Positions 7,070 to 15,917 are shown, counted from the first letter of the stretch. The stretch is DNA of 64,000 nt from Streptomyces sp. M41(2017) (GCF_002078175.1 NZ_MWFK01000003.1:434001-498000), one strand, 5' to 3'. The notes: generated by a model not told the origin, from the letters alone. Translations and numbers: made by a program.

Positions 7070-8289
7070 CGGGGGCCGCCTGTTCGATCGTGACCGTGGT
7101 CGTCCGCGTCGCCCGCCGGGTCCGCTGAGCGACCGCGAGCCCCCACCCCGTTGAGGCGGGCGGCCTGACGGGTCAGATGGTCACGCTCGGCGAGGTTCGT
7201 CGCCTGGCGGGCCGCCTCGGTGTACAACCGTGCCGCCGTCTCCGGAGCGCCGTCGCGTTCATGGAGATAGGCGGCCACGGCGGTGTGGCGCGGAAGCGTG
7301 TCGTCGAGGCGTGCGAGTGCCGCCAGACCCGCTCGGGGGCCGTCGGCCTCTCCGACGGCGACCGCGCGGTTGAGGCGGACGACGGGGCTGTCGGTCAGCC
7401 GGGCGAGTTCGTCGTACCACTCGACGATCTGCACCCAGTCCGTCTCGTCCGCCGTCCGCGCGTCCGCGTGGAGAGCCGCGATGGCGGCCTGCGCCTGATA
7501 CTCACCCAGCCGGTCACGGGCGAGGGCGAACTGGAGGATCCCGATCCCCTCGGCGATCATCGTGGTGTCCCAGCGGGCGCGGTCCTGTTCGGCGAGGGTC
7601 ACGATGCCGCCGTCGGCCGTGGTGCGGGCGGCGCGTCGGGCGTGGTGGAGCAGCATGAGGGCGAGCAGGCCCGCCACCTCGGGATGGTCGATGGCCGCTG
7701 CGAGCTGCCGGGTGAGACGGATGGCCTCGGCGACGAGGTCCACGTCTCCCGAGTAGCCCTCGTTGAAGACCAGATAGAGGACGCGCAGCACGGTGGCGAC
7801 GTCGCCGGGCTGGTCGAACCGGACGCCCGAGACGGTGCGCTTGGCCCGGCTGATGCGCTGGGCCATGGTCGCCTCGGGGACGAGGTAGGCCCGGGCGATC
7901 TGGCGGGTGGTCAGGCCGCCGACGGCCCGCAGGGTCAGCGCGACCGCGGACGACGGCGTCAGCGAGGGGTGCGCGCACAGGAAGTAGAGCTGGAGCGTGT
8001 CGTCCACGGCGGGCACGGTGCCGGGCGCCGGTTCCTCGTCGACGGTCTCCTCGCGCCGACGACGGGCGGTGTCCGCCCGGGTCGCGTCGAGGAACTTGCG
8101 CCAGGCCACGGTGACCAGCCAGCCCTTGGGGTCCCTCGGCGGATCGGCCGGCCAGACGCGGACCGCCTCGATCAGGGCGTCCTGCACGGCGTCCTCGGCC
8201 GCCGCGAAGTCGGCTCCGCGGCGGACGAGGATGCCGAGCACCCCGGGGGTGAGGCTCCGGATCTGGAGCTCGTCCATCTCTCCGGTCAC
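7060..8289 (-). CDS. ECF42-group RNA polymerase sigma factor
   Basis: About 409 residues: a sigma region 2 (DFAAAEDAVQDALIEAVRVW) near the N-terminus, region 4 with helix-turn-helix (LTTRQIARAYLVPEATMAQR) around 120-160, and a long helical C-terminal extension to the end. That architecture is the ECF42 group, whose extension is needed for activity and whose partner is a DGPF/YCII protein rather than an anti-sigma factor. The partner gene lies directly upstream. The GTG at 8289 overlaps its stop as GTGA; an ATG at 8277 is the alternative start. The 3' end runs a few bases into the end of the DUF6131 gene on the other strand, a tail-to-tail overlap. Confidence 0.9.
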   Translation of the reverse strand: MTGEMDELQIRSLTPGVLGILVRRGADFAAAEDAVQDALIEAVRVWPADPPRDPKGWLVTVAWRKFLDATRADTARRRREETVDEEPAPGTVPAVDDTLQLYFLCAHPSLTPSSAVALTLRAVGGLTTRQIARAYLVPEATMAQRISRAKRTVSGVRFDQPGDVATVLRVLYLVFNEGYSGDVDLVAEAIRLTRQLAAAIDHPEVAGLLALMLLHHARRAARTTADGGIVTLAEQDRARWDTTMIAEGIGILQFALARDRLGEYQAQAAIAALHADARTADETDWVQIVEWYDELARLTDSPVVRLNRAVAVGEADGPRAGLAALARLDDTLPRHTAVAAYLHERDGAPETAARLYTEAARQATNLAERDHLTRQAARLNGVGARGRSADPAGDADDHGHDRTGGPRHQ

Positions 8290-8693
8290 TCCGTGACGGT
8301 GGGGTGCACACCCAGGAAGGGGCGCAGCTCCAGCCACTCGTGGATGGGCTTTCCGCCTGCTCCCGGTGCCGCCGACAGTTCGCCGGCCAGTTCGACGGCG
8401 CGGTCGTAGGAGTCGACGTCGATGATCATCCAGCCGGCGATGACGTCCTTGGTCTCGGCGAACGGGCCGTCGGTGACCGGCGGTCGGCCCTCTCCGTCGT
8501 ACCGCACGAACGTCCCCTCGGGGGCGAGTGCCTGCGAGTCGACGAACTCCCCGGTCGTCTCCAGCCGTGCGGCGAAGTCGTTCATGTACTGCACGTGCGC
8601 CGAGATCTCCTCGGGAGTCCATTCGGACATCGGTACGTCGTTGGCCGGGGCCGGGGCGCCGCGGTAGTGCTTGAGCAACAGGTACTTGGCCAT
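8286..8693 (-). CDS. DGPF-domain (YCII-related) protein, ECF42 partner
   Basis: Protein of 135 residues starting MAKYLLLKHYRG and carrying VTDGPFAETKDVIAGW, the motif that names the DGPF family. These proteins have a YCII-like alpha/beta fold and are almost always encoded beside ECF42 sigma factors, often as their targets. GGAGGAG precedes the ATG at 8693 at ideal spacing. The stop overlaps the ECF42 start, so the two are translated together. Catalytic role is unknown. Confidence 0.92.
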   Translation of the reverse strand: MAKYLLLKHYRGAPAPANDVPMSEWTPEEISAHVQYMNDFAARLETTGEFVDSQALAPEGTFVRYDGEGRPPVTDGPFAETKDVIAGWMIIDVDSYDRAVELAGELSAAPGAGGKPIHEWLELRPFLGVHPTVTE

Positions 8694-8817
8694 CGCGCTC
8701 TCCTCCGTTCTGGTGCGACCCATTCTGGCCGCAGTCACGGCTGGGACGGAGCAGACCACGGGTTCTCGACATCGCCGGGCCGGAACTTCCCCCTCGGCCG
8801 GCAGAGCCGACAAAAGA

Positions 8818-8845
8818 GCGCCCCTCGATCCTGGTCGAGGGGCGC
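8818..8845 (-). terminator. Rho-independent terminator for the CsbD gene
   Basis: A perfect 11-bp stem (8818-8828 with 8835-8845) and 6-base loop. Read on the minus strand it is followed by TCTTTT, a rare clear U-tract for this genome. It sits 25 bases after the CsbD stop codon. Confidence 0.88.
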
Positions 8846-8869
8846 CCTTCGGTCCGCGGGTGGTGCCGA

Positions 8870-9055
8870 CTATCGCTCGTCGCGGAGTGAGTCGCGGGCG
8901 CCGGCGGCCTTGTCCTGGGCCTTCTCGGCGACGTCACGGACGTTGCCCTTGGCCTGGTCGGTCTTGCCCTCGGCCTGCATGCGGTCGTTGCCGGTGGCCT
9001 TGCCGACCATTTCCTTGGCCTTGCCCTTGGCCTTGTCCATGGAACTCTTGCCCAT
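8870..9055 (-). CDS. CsbD-family stress protein
   Basis: Hydrophilic protein of 61 residues beginning MGKSSMDKAKGKAKEMVGKA, with alternating Lys, Ala, Gly and Asp that mark CsbD/YjbJ-like proteins. In Bacillus CsbD belongs to the SigB general stress regulon; molecular function is unknown. The ATG at 9055 is chosen because AAGGAG lies five bases before it; the GTG at 9061 lies inside that site. It is monocistronic with its own strong terminator. Its place near the Rsb locus fits stress induction, but no clear promoter was recognised. Confidence 0.9.
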   Translation of the reverse strand: MGKSSMDKAKGKAKEMVGKATGNDRMQAEGKTDQAKGNVRDVAEKAQDKAAGARDSLRDER

Positions 9056-9237
9056 GATCACTCCTTGGTTGGGGGTGGTACGCGAGCCACGCTAGGGAGG
9101 GTCCGGGGACCTCGCATCCGGAGCGGGCCGCCCGGCCCGCCGCCCCGGACGCCGCCGTCTCCGCGCCGGCGGCGCCGCATCCGGCGCCCCGTCCCCGACG
9201 CGGGCCGGCATTCGGCCTGGCCACGGCCTTTCCAGTC

Positions 9238-9253
9238 TGGACTTGCCGGTCCA
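9238..9253. promoter_or_regulatory. Putative TetR operator upstream of the SDR gene
   Basis: TGGACTTGCCGGTCCA is a 16-base imperfect palindrome with the same half-sites, spacing and following T residues as the perfect site before the TetR gene at 10825. It lies about 117 bases before the SDR start. The shared pattern suggests the TetR protein controls the SDR. Confidence 0.5.
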
Positions 9254-9370
9254 TTTTCCGAGTCGTACGTTGACGCGAGTGCCCTGGATGTCGGGGCCTC
9301 GTTCGGACGAAGGCGCTGAGCCGTTCGGCCGTCCGGGTTCATGGTGAGAACGAACGCGATGGAGTGGATC

Positions 9371-10135
9371 ATGTCGATGCGGCTTGAGGGCAGGACCGCC
9401 CTGGTGACCGGAGCGACCAGCAACATCGGGCGGGCGATCGCGGAGGCCTTCGCCGCCCAGGGGGCGCACGTAGCCGTCTCCGGCCGGAGCGCCGAGCGGG
9501 GCGAGGAGGTCGTCGAGGGGATCCGCGCACGCGGCGGGCGGGCGGACTTCGTGCGCGCGGAGCTGGACGGGAGTGCCGCGGCCTCGCGCGCCCTGGCCGA
9601 GGAGGCGACGCGGATCCTGGGCGGCCGGATCGACATCCTGGTCAACAACGCCGGCATCTACCCCGCCGACTCCACGACGGCGACCGACGAGAAGACCTTC
9701 GACCAGGTCTACGCGGTGAACGTGAAGGCGCCGTTCTTCCTGACGGCGGCCGTCGCTCCCGCCATGGTGGAGGCCGGTGGCGGTTCGATCATCAACCTGG
9801 GTTCCTGGATCGCCCGCCTCGGCATTCCGATCGGCGCCCTCTACAGCTCCACCAAGGGAGCCGTGGAGACGCTGACCCGGGCCTGGGCGGCGGAGTTCGG
9901 GCCGCAGGGTGTCCGCGTGAACGCCATCTCGCCCGGCGTGGTGCTGGAGTCGGTCCCGGGTGAGGAGCATCCCGCCGAGGTCATGATGAAGGGCACTCCC
10001 GCGAACCGGATGGGAACCCCCGAGGACATCGCGAATGCGGCCGTGTACCTGGCGGCCGACGAGTCCGCCTTCGTGCACGGCATCGTGCTCGACGTGGACG
10101 GCGGCCGCACGACTGCCGCCGTCATCGCCGCCTGA
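9371..10135 (+). CDS. SDR family NAD(P)-dependent oxidoreductase
   Basis: Classical short-chain dehydrogenase of 254 residues. The cofactor motif is TGATSNIG near residue 14, NNAG near 95, the catalytic Ser in NLGSW and the Tyr/Lys pair in YSSTK. An Arg after the second strand (SGRSAER) favours NADP(H). The substrate cannot be told; such enzymes include 3-oxoacyl-ACP reductases and sugar or alcohol dehydrogenases. GGAG precedes the ATG at 9371; an ATG at 9359 lies upstream in frame but lacks a good site. It is convergent with a TetR gene that shares an operator-like motif. Confidence 0.88.
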   Translation: MSMRLEGRTALVTGATSNIGRAIAEAFAAQGAHVAVSGRSAERGEEVVEGIRARGGRADFVRAELDGSAAASRALAEEATRILGGRIDILVNNAGIYPADSTTATDEKTFDQVYAVNVKAPFFLTAAVAPAMVEAGGGSIINLGSWIARLGIPIGALYSSTKGAVETLTRAWAAEFGPQGVRVNAISPGVVLESVPGEEHPAEVMMKGTPANRMGTPEDIANAAVYLAADESAFVHGIVLDVDGGRTTAAVIAA

Positions 10136-10199
10136 CCTTCCGCGCGCACGACTCGACGCCGCCGACGCGGAGCGGTCCCGTCGGCCGACGGCAGGCAGG

Positions 10200-10808
10200 T
10201 CACTCCGCGGCGCGGCCCGCGTGCCTCAGGTCGTCGATGCCCTGGTCGAGAGCGGCGCGCAGATGGGTGGACTCTCCCGTGGACAGCAGGATGGACACGC
10301 CTCCCTGGATCGCGGCCAGCAGCGACGCGGCCCGCCGGTCGACATCGACGTCGGCGGGCAGGCTGCCGGCCGCCTGGAGCGCCCTGACGCCGGCCGCGAG
10401 GCTCTCCTGCCAGCGCCGCATCAGCTCGATCACGATCGCGCGCGTCCCCGGAGTCGAACGTCCGATCTGGAGGAAGAGCGACCCGAGCGGGCACTGGTCC
10501 CCCTGCTCCTCGTACCGCCTGACCACCACGTCCCGCCACCGGTTCCAGGCGTCCCACGAGTCGAGGCAGCTGAGATAGGGCTCCTGGTCCTCCAGGACCT
10601 GCTCCGCCTCGAACCGGGCAACCGCGACGAGGAGCTCGTCCTTGCCCGTCGGGAAGTAGTGGAAGAGCTGGCTCTTACTGGAGCGGGTCCGCGCCATCAC
10701 GTCGTCCAGGGTGGCCGAGGCGACCCCCTTCTCCCGCAGCACCTCGGCGGCGCCTTCGACGATCCGGCTCCGGGTCGCCTTTCCCTTGGCCGTCAGCTCA
10801 CCGCGCAT
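10200..10808 (-). CDS. TetR/AcrR family transcriptional regulator
   Basis: Regulator of 202 residues. The N-terminal helix-turn-helix spans about 10-55 (ATLDDVMARTRSSKSQLFHYF). The C-terminal part (SCLDSWDAWNRWRDVVV, CPLGSLF) matches the ligand-binding domain common in YcdC/LfrR-like regulators of redox enzymes. A perfect palindrome lies just before its start, suggesting autoregulation, and a related site precedes the SDR gene. The inducer is unknown. Confidence 0.9.
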   Translation of the reverse strand: MRGELTAKGKATRSRIVEGAAEVLREKGVASATLDDVMARTRSSKSQLFHYFPTGKDELLVAVARFEAEQVLEDQEPYLSCLDSWDAWNRWRDVVVRRYEEQGDQCPLGSLFLQIGRSTPGTRAIVIELMRRWQESLAAGVRALQAAGSLPADVDVDRRAASLLAAIQGGVSILLSTGESTHLRAALDQGIDDLRHAGRAAE

Positions 10809-10824
10809 GCGTCTACCTCCGACG

Positions 10825-10844
10825 AATGGACCACCTGGTCCATT
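10825..10844. promoter_or_regulatory. Perfect palindromic operator before the TetR gene
   Basis: AATGGACCACCTGGTCCATT is perfectly symmetric apart from the two central bases. It ends 17 bases before the TetR start codon, the usual place for an autoregulatory site. The core TGGACC-N4-GGTCCA recurs, slightly altered, upstream of the SDR gene. Confidence 0.75.
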
Positions 10845-10939
10845 GTACGGGCCGACGCGTACCCGCAGCCGCCGTCGCCGACGGGCCGGTCACGGTCCGC
10901 GGCACGCCGCCCGCCGCGCACCCACCGTGACCCCACCCG

Positions 10940-11428
10940 CTAAGCGAGGGGGCGGTCCACCAGGTCTCCGCCGGGCACGTCCCGCAGCGCGATGCGTGCC
11001 GTGATCCGCTTGCCCACCGACTCGCGCTGCACCTCGAAGCTGTCGGCCACGGCCTTCACGATCTCCAGGCCGTGCTGCCCGACACGGTCCGGATCGGCCG
11101 CCCGCGCCACCGGCAGCACCGGGTCGCTGTCCCACACCACGACGTCCACCATCGACTCGGCGATGCGCAGTTCCATGAGAACAGGGCCGGGAGCGTACTT
11201 GCGGGCGTTGGTGACCAGCTCGCTCACCACCAATTGCGCCATGCCGAGAGCGCGCGCCGAGACCGGCAGGCCGAGATCCGCCTGCGCTCGGGCAAGAAAA
11301 GCCGCCGTCAGATGGCGGGCTTCGGCAATACTGCCTCCCTCACCGTCCAACGCGACGGTCTGCCGCAACACCGGTGCACCTGGCACCTCATCGTCTTCAT
11401 TTCCGGGAACCGGCCCCAATGCATTCAA
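10940..11428 (-). CDS. RsbW-like ATP-binding protein
   Basis: GHKL ATPase of up to 162 residues with N box SELVTNARKYAPG, G1-like WDSDP and G2 GQHGLEIV. It is a close paralogue of the protein at 3829-4296. Such proteins act as anti-sigma factors or STAS kinases. The longest frame starts with TTG at 11428; a GTG at 11386 is another option, so the start is uncertain. It is divergent from a STAS gene at 11585, forming a natural kinase/substrate pair. No sigma factor is adjacent, so its target is unknown. Confidence 0.82.
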   Translation of the reverse strand: MNALGPVPGNEDDEVPGAPVLRQTVALDGEGGSIAEARHLTAAFLARAQADLGLPVSARALGMAQLVVSELVTNARKYAPGPVLMELRIAESMVDVVVWDSDPVLPVARAADPDRVGQHGLEIVKAVADSFEVQRESVGKRITARIALRDVPGGDLVDRPLA

Positions 11429-11584
11429 CTTTCGACCCCGTGTACAGCGCCTGGTGCGTGTACCCGCCCACTTGCATTACACACCCTTGGCCCCGGGCAT
11501 GAACCAGGAGGATGCTCAGCTCCGTACCATCGGGGTGGCCATCAACGTACGTCCCGGCCCAAAGCGAGCGCAGTCGAGGAAACG

Positions 11585-11977
11585 GTGACAGAGACCGATA
11601 AAACAGCACAGGACAGTCGCCTGTCCGTGGACTTCTCCACGGCGGACGGCGTCCGGATCGTCGCCCTGCACGGCGAGATCGACCACAACAGCCGCGGTCT
11701 CCTCGGCGAAGCCCTGCTCCCGGCTGCGGACGGGGAGACACCCCGGACCGTCGCCGACCTCAGCGACGTCACGTTCATGGACTCCAGCGGGATCAACATC
11801 CTCATCGTCGCCCACCGGGCGTCCGAGGAGGCGCGGGGCTGGCTGCGCCTCGCCGCCCCGCAGCAGACGGTGCTGCGCGTTCTGCAGCTCGTCGGCGTCG
11901 ACACCGTCATCTCCTGCTACGCCACGGTCCAGGAGGCCCTGCACGACACGGACGACGCGACCGACACGGCCGACTGA
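11585..11977 (+). CDS. STAS-domain anti-anti-sigma factor
   Basis: STAS protein of 130 residues. The expected phosphorylation serine is in FMDSSGINI, and the first strand holds LHGEIDHNS. It is probably the substrate of the divergently encoded ATP-binding protein. The GTG at 11585 has GAGGAA upstream. Frames further upstream lack similarity and include the intergenic region. The acidic tail is short and probably disordered. Confidence 0.87.
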   Translation: MTETDKTAQDSRLSVDFSTADGVRIVALHGEIDHNSRGLLGEALLPAADGETPRTVADLSDVTFMDSSGINILIVAHRASEEARGWLRLAAPQQTVLRVLQLVGVDTVISCYATVQEALHDTDDATDTAD

Positions 11978-12010
11978 CCGGATCCCGGGGAGCCGAGGGG
12001 CCCGGAGCGG

Positions 12011-12628
12011 TCAGAGGCTGGTGAACAGGTCGTCGAGAGGGGCGGGGACGCGGTCGGGATCGAGGGCCTCGACGAGGACGCGGCCGTACTGGATCTTGCG
12101 TCCCGACTTCGTGCCGAAGAAGCGGCGCAGCCGCTGGTGGGCGGCGCGGTCCCGCTGCGCGGGCTGCCGCAGGAAGGTGACCAGGGGACGCCGGTCGCCT
12201 TCCGCCCGGACGAGCTCCTCCACCCGCGGCACGCCGAGCGCGCGGATCAGCTCGTCCTCCAGATCCGCCGCGCAGACGAAGATGCCCTGTCGCCCCGCGC
12301 CCGCCGCCTCGAAGGCGCGGGCGAAGTAGCCGCGCTCCGCCTCGTCGCACAGCCCTGTGAGGCGCAGGCCCAGGCCGGGCGGGCCGAGGAGGCGGGCGAA
12401 ACGACCGACGCTCATGGCCCCGCCCATGGACAGGACACAGACTCCCTCGGCTGCCAGATCCCGCCCCCGGATCGCCGCCAGCGCGTCGACGGCCGCGACA
12501 TCGCTCAGCCCCTCGAGCAGGACGACGGTCCTGACGGACAGCCGCTCCGCCCACTCGCGCGCCTCGTCACAGGGGCCCCCGGCCGCCCACGCGGTGACGG
12601 CTTCCCGGAACGCCCCCATGTCGGTCAC
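12011..12628 (-). CDS. TOPRIM-domain protein (OLD-nuclease-like)
   Basis: About 205 residues with a TOPRIM-like fold: the Glu in VVLLEGLSDVAAVDAL near residue 38 and an Asp in TGLCDEAERG near 105. This arrangement occurs in the C-terminal half of OLD-family nucleases, but the ATPase half is absent. Stand-alone proteins of this type are widespread in Streptomyces and usually named TOPRIM nucleotidyl transferase/hydrolase domain proteins. The GTG at 12628 or the ATG at 12619 could be the start. It is convergent with the STAS gene, 33 bases apart. The activity is inferred from fold only. Confidence 0.75.
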   Translation of the reverse strand: MTDMGAFREAVTAWAAGGPCDEAREWAERLSVRTVVLLEGLSDVAAVDALAAIRGRDLAAEGVCVLSMGGAMSVGRFARLLGPPGLGLRLTGLCDEAERGYFARAFEAAGAGRQGIFVCAADLEDELIRALGVPRVEELVRAEGDRRPLVTFLRQPAQRDRAAHQRLRRFFGTKSGRKIQYGRVLVEALDPDRVPAPLDDLFTSL

Positions 12629-12761
12629 GGGACGAGTGTGCGCCCTTCGCGTCGCCGGCGGTACGCAATTTCCGCGGGGCCGCCGCCCGGACGGGCCGAT
12701 CGAGGACCATGCCCGAGCCTCGATTCCCCGCCCGGACCGTGGTCGGCCGCCATGACACCGT

Positions 12762-13724
12762 TCAGGGTCGGCCCGGATGCGTTCCCGCCGGCGGGAACGC
12801 GAGACCGGTCGGCGTGTTGAGGCCCGTCGAGGGGACGGTGACCTGCCCGCCGCCCGTCTCCCGGACACGGACCACGCGGTTGTTGAACCCGTCGGCGACG
12901 TAGAGGCCGCCGCGGCCGTCGAGGGCGAGGCCCAGCGGGTCACTCAGGCCGTCGGTCCGCACCGTGGTCTGCGCGCCACCGCGCGCGGACACCTTCACGA
13001 CGCGGTTGTTCCCGCTGTCCGCGATGAAGACGTCACCGGCCGCGTTCAGGGCCAGTCCGGTGGGCTGGGACAGGCCGTCGGTGGGAACCGTGGTCTGGCC
13101 GCCGCCGTTCGCGGCCACCTTGACCACCCGGTCGTTGACGAAGTCGGAGACGTACAGGTCGCCGCCCTTCGCCAGTGCCAGGCCCCAGGGGTGCAGGAGA
13201 CCGGTGGTGGGGACGGTCGTCTGGCCGCTGCCGTCCGCGGGCACCTTCACGACGCGGTCGTTGAAGCTGTCGGCGATGAAGAGGTTGCCGGGAGCGTCGA
13301 CGGCGAGGCCGAGAGGGCGTGACAGGTCGGCGGTCGGGACGGTGGACTGCTCCCCGCCGTTCACGGCGAGCTTCAGCACTCTGTTGTTGCCCGTGTCGGA
13401 GACGTAGAGGGTGCGGTGGGTGCCGAAGGCCAGACCGGTGGGGCGGACCAGGCCGTCGAGCGGGACGGTGGTCTGGTCTCCCCCGCCGGCCGGGAGCCGG
13501 ACCACCCGGTTGTTGCCGTAGTCGGACACGTACAGCGCCGGCCTGTCGGGCGGGCGGGGGCTCTCCTTCTCCGTGCCCGCCGCTGTCGCGCCGGCCGGTC
13601 CGACCGGCAGGGCACACAGGGCGAGGACCCCTGTGGCGGCCGCCAGCCGGCGGGCCCAGCGCCGGGTGCGACCGTCGGTGGGCGAGGCCTCGCGTGTCCC
13701 TTGTTCCGCTGTCGTGCGCTTCAC
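12762..13724 (-). CDS. Secreted NHL-repeat beta-propeller protein
   Basis: Protein of 320 residues. A basic N-terminus and hydrophobic stretch to an Ala-rich cleavage region (about 25-50) make an export signal. The rest is six NHL-type blades of about 42 residues, each with YVSD-NNRV or FIADS-NDRVVKV wording and a TTVPT-GL linker. This resembles the extracellular propeller of mycobacterial PknD, but no kinase is attached. The GTG at 13724 is the start. It probably binds a ligand outside the cell; nothing adjacent identifies a partner. Confidence 0.85.
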   Translation of the reverse strand: MKRTTAEQGTREASPTDGRTRRWARRLAAATGVLALCALPVGPAGATAAGTEKESPRPPDRPALYVSDYGNNRVVRLPAGGGDQTTVPLDGLVRPTGLAFGTHRTLYVSDTGNNRVLKLAVNGGEQSTVPTADLSRPLGLAVDAPGNLFIADSFNDRVVKVPADGSGQTTVPTTGLLHPWGLALAKGGDLYVSDFVNDRVVKVAANGGGQTTVPTDGLSQPTGLALNAAGDVFIADSGNNRVVKVSARGGAQTTVRTDGLSDPLGLALDGRGGLYVADGFNNRVVRVRETGGGQVTVPSTGLNTPTGLAFPPAGTHPGRP

Positions 13725-13961
13725 GGTGCACCCATCTGTTCTCGACGGCCGGCGCGTCGCCGGGCCCGTCTGCGGAGACGCTTGCCGTCGCCAGGACGTA
13801 CGTCGGCAGGGCCGGTACGACGAGGGGGCACCCGGGAAGTGCCGGGAGCCCGCGCGGCAACTGCGGCCGCACGGTGGGCCGCATGATCGATGCCTTCCCC
13901 TCCGCCGCCCCGCATCCCGGGCCTGTCGCCCGCTCGGCCGACCGGCGCACGGCCGAGGGGG

Positions 13962-15524
13962 TCACGCCAGAGGGGTCGCCGGACTGTCGTCGCCGTCGGC
14001 CTGCCCGGCCGAGACCTGGTACAGCTCCTTCGACGTGGTGATCAGCTCCTGCCGTTCCTCGCGGGAGCCGACCATGGGCTGCGATCCGTCGAGGGGCACC
14101 TGGGCGCTCTCCGGCATGAACTTCACGGTCACCAGCCCGATCACGCCGGCGACCATCAGGTAGTAGGCGGGCACGAGGTCGTTGCCGGTGACGTTCACGA
14201 GTGCCTCGGTGACGAGCGGGGTGGTGCCGCCGAAGGCCGCCACGGCGAAGTTGAAGCCGATGCCCATCGCCGCGTACCGGATGGCCGTCGGGAACAACGC
14301 GGGCAGGGTCGCGGCACTGGGCGCCGCGAAGAACGCCAGCAGCGTGGCCAGGATCAACACCCCGCAGAGCGGCGGCCAGAAGCCGTCCATCTTGATCAGC
14401 TCGAAGGCCGGGACGGCGAGCAGGATCATGGCGACGGCGGAGAACCCGTAGATCGGGCGCCTGCCGACGCGGTCGCTGAGACGCCCGATGAACGTGATGA
14501 GGACGACGATCCAGACCATGCCGATCAGCACCAGGAGGTCGGCGCGGCTGCTGGAACGGTTCAGCGTCTCCGTCTGATAGGTGGGCAGGAAGCCGGTCAC
14601 CATGTAGTTGGTGACGTTGTACAGCAGCACCAGGCCCATGCAGATCAGCAGCGGACGCCAGTGGTCCTTGATGATGGACTTGAACTCGGTGCCCGCGGAC
14701 TCCTGGGCGAGGCTCTTGTCGTGTTCGTCGAGCTGCTGCTGGAACGCCGGAGACTCCTCCAGCTTGAGTCGCATGTACAGGCCGATCACGCCGAGCGGGC
14801 CGGCGATCAGGAACGGCAGCCGCCATCCCCACGCGATCATCTGGTCGTCGGTGAGCGCGAGGTTCAGGACGGTGACGAGGGCGGAGCCGAGCGCGTAGCC
14901 GACGAAGGTGCCGAAGTCGAGCCAGCTGGAGAGGAACCCGCGGCGCCGGTCGGGCGAGTACTCGGCGACGAACGTGGTGGCGCCGCCGTACTCGCCGCCG
15001 GTGGAGAAGCCCTGCACCATCCGGGCGAGGAGCAGCAGGATGGGCGCGGCGATGCCGATCGTCGCGTAGCTCGGGATGAGGCCGATGACGAAGGTGCCCA
15101 GCGCCATCATGATCATGGTGGTGGCGAGCACCTTCTGCCGGCCGAGGCGGTCGCCCAGCGGGCCGAAGACGAGACCGCCCAGGGGACGGACGACGAAGGC
15201 CGCCGCGAACGTGGCGAACGACGAGACGACCTGTGCGCCCGGCGACGCACCGGGAAAGAAGACCTTGCCGATCGTGGCGGCCAGATAGCTGTAGACGCCG
15301 AAGTCGAACCACTCCATGCAGTTGCCCAGCGCGGAGGCCCCGACCGCCCGGCGCAGCAGCGGCCCTTCGACGACCTGTACGTCGTCCTTCCGGAAGGCCC
15401 GCTTGTTGCGGCGCAGCCGGCGGGTGAGGTCCTCACGCACCTGCCGTGGCAGCCGGCCCACCGCTTTCGACATCCGAACCGGGCTGGGACGACCGGACCT
15501 GCCTCCGGACGCTGACTCGCCCAC
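13962..15524 (-). CDS. MHS/ProP-type MFS transporter
   Basis: Twelve-helix major facilitator of about 520 residues. It shows the metabolite:H+ symporter signature near the first helices (GNCMEWFDFGVYSYLA), the loop motif GDRLGRQKVL and a second copy SDRVGRRPIYG in the second half. ProP-type members import proline or betaines, others carboxylates; the substrate here is not determined. A GTG at 15524 with GGAAGAGGG upstream is used; an ATG at 15473 would remove 17 residues. The cytoplasmic ends are charged. It stands alone on the minus strand. Confidence 0.88.
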   Translation of the reverse strand: MGESASGGRSGRPSPVRMSKAVGRLPRQVREDLTRRLRRNKRAFRKDDVQVVEGPLLRRAVGASALGNCMEWFDFGVYSYLAATIGKVFFPGASPGAQVVSSFATFAAAFVVRPLGGLVFGPLGDRLGRQKVLATTMIMMALGTFVIGLIPSYATIGIAAPILLLLARMVQGFSTGGEYGGATTFVAEYSPDRRRGFLSSWLDFGTFVGYALGSALVTVLNLALTDDQMIAWGWRLPFLIAGPLGVIGLYMRLKLEESPAFQQQLDEHDKSLAQESAGTEFKSIIKDHWRPLLICMGLVLLYNVTNYMVTGFLPTYQTETLNRSSSRADLLVLIGMVWIVVLITFIGRLSDRVGRRPIYGFSAVAMILLAVPAFELIKMDGFWPPLCGVLILATLLAFFAAPSAATLPALFPTAIRYAAMGIGFNFAVAAFGGTTPLVTEALVNVTGNDLVPAYYLMVAGVIGLVTVKFMPESAQVPLDGSQPMVGSREERQELITTSKELYQVSAGQADGDDSPATPLA

Positions 15525-15684
15525 ACCGCCACCCTCTTCCGTGCTTTTCACTCCTGCGAATACTGCGGCAGACACTTCCCCACCGCACGGCAACCCGCCG
15601 CGAAGATCGCACCTACCCCGGGAGCGGCACGTAAACAGGCAGGGAGCACTTCGGTTCTCGCGCAGGACAGCGACGGCGTGAACA

Positions 15685-15714
15685 GGTCCCGTGCCGTTCT
15701 CCGCGCACGGGACC
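15685..15714. terminator. Hairpin between the MHS transporter and the oxidoreductase remnant
   Basis: GGTCCCGTGC (15685-15694) pairs perfectly with GCACGGGACC (15705-15714), 10-bp stem and 10-base loop. It is placed to end minus-strand transcription coming from the remnant and the NIPSNAP gene. Confidence 0.65.
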
Positions 15715-15729
15715 CCTCTCACCCGCGGG

Positions 15730-15861
15730 TCACAGGAGGTGTGCCACCGCCCGGACCGCCGCGTCGAAGGCGGCATGGGTGTAGCCGAACGCCTCGGCGT
15801 CCGAGTTCGCGATCGCGATCCGGCCGACGGGGCGGCGGGCCTGGGTGGACGCCGCTGCGAC
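15730..15861 (-). pseudogene. C-terminal remnant of a FAD-dependent amine-oxidase-like enzyme
   Basis: Only about 40 residues resemble a known protein: RRPVGRIAIANSDAEAFGY followed by an Ala/Val helix to the stop. This looks like the C-terminal FAD-contacting end of flavin monoamine oxidase-like proteins. No FAD-binding N-terminus exists upstream; the NIPSNAP gene begins to occupy the strand within 60 bases. It is interpreted as a deletion remnant. The family assignment rests on a short segment and is uncertain. Confidence 0.45.
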
Positions 15862-15917
15862 TCCGCCCGGCGGAGGACGACCCCACCGGAATCCGCCAAC
15901 CGCCCGGCCGGGTCGCG

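Noticed and set aside
10141..10199. Terminator hairpin between the SDR and TetR genes
   Set aside because: Only a 7-bp imperfectly placed stem (GCCGACG and CGTCGGC) is present; too weak to call with confidence.
13890..15515. 541-codon plus-strand frame opposite the MHS transporter
   Set aside because: The protein is extremely rich in Gly, Arg, Glu and Gln with no family features, and the minus strand encodes a clear twelve-helix transporter.
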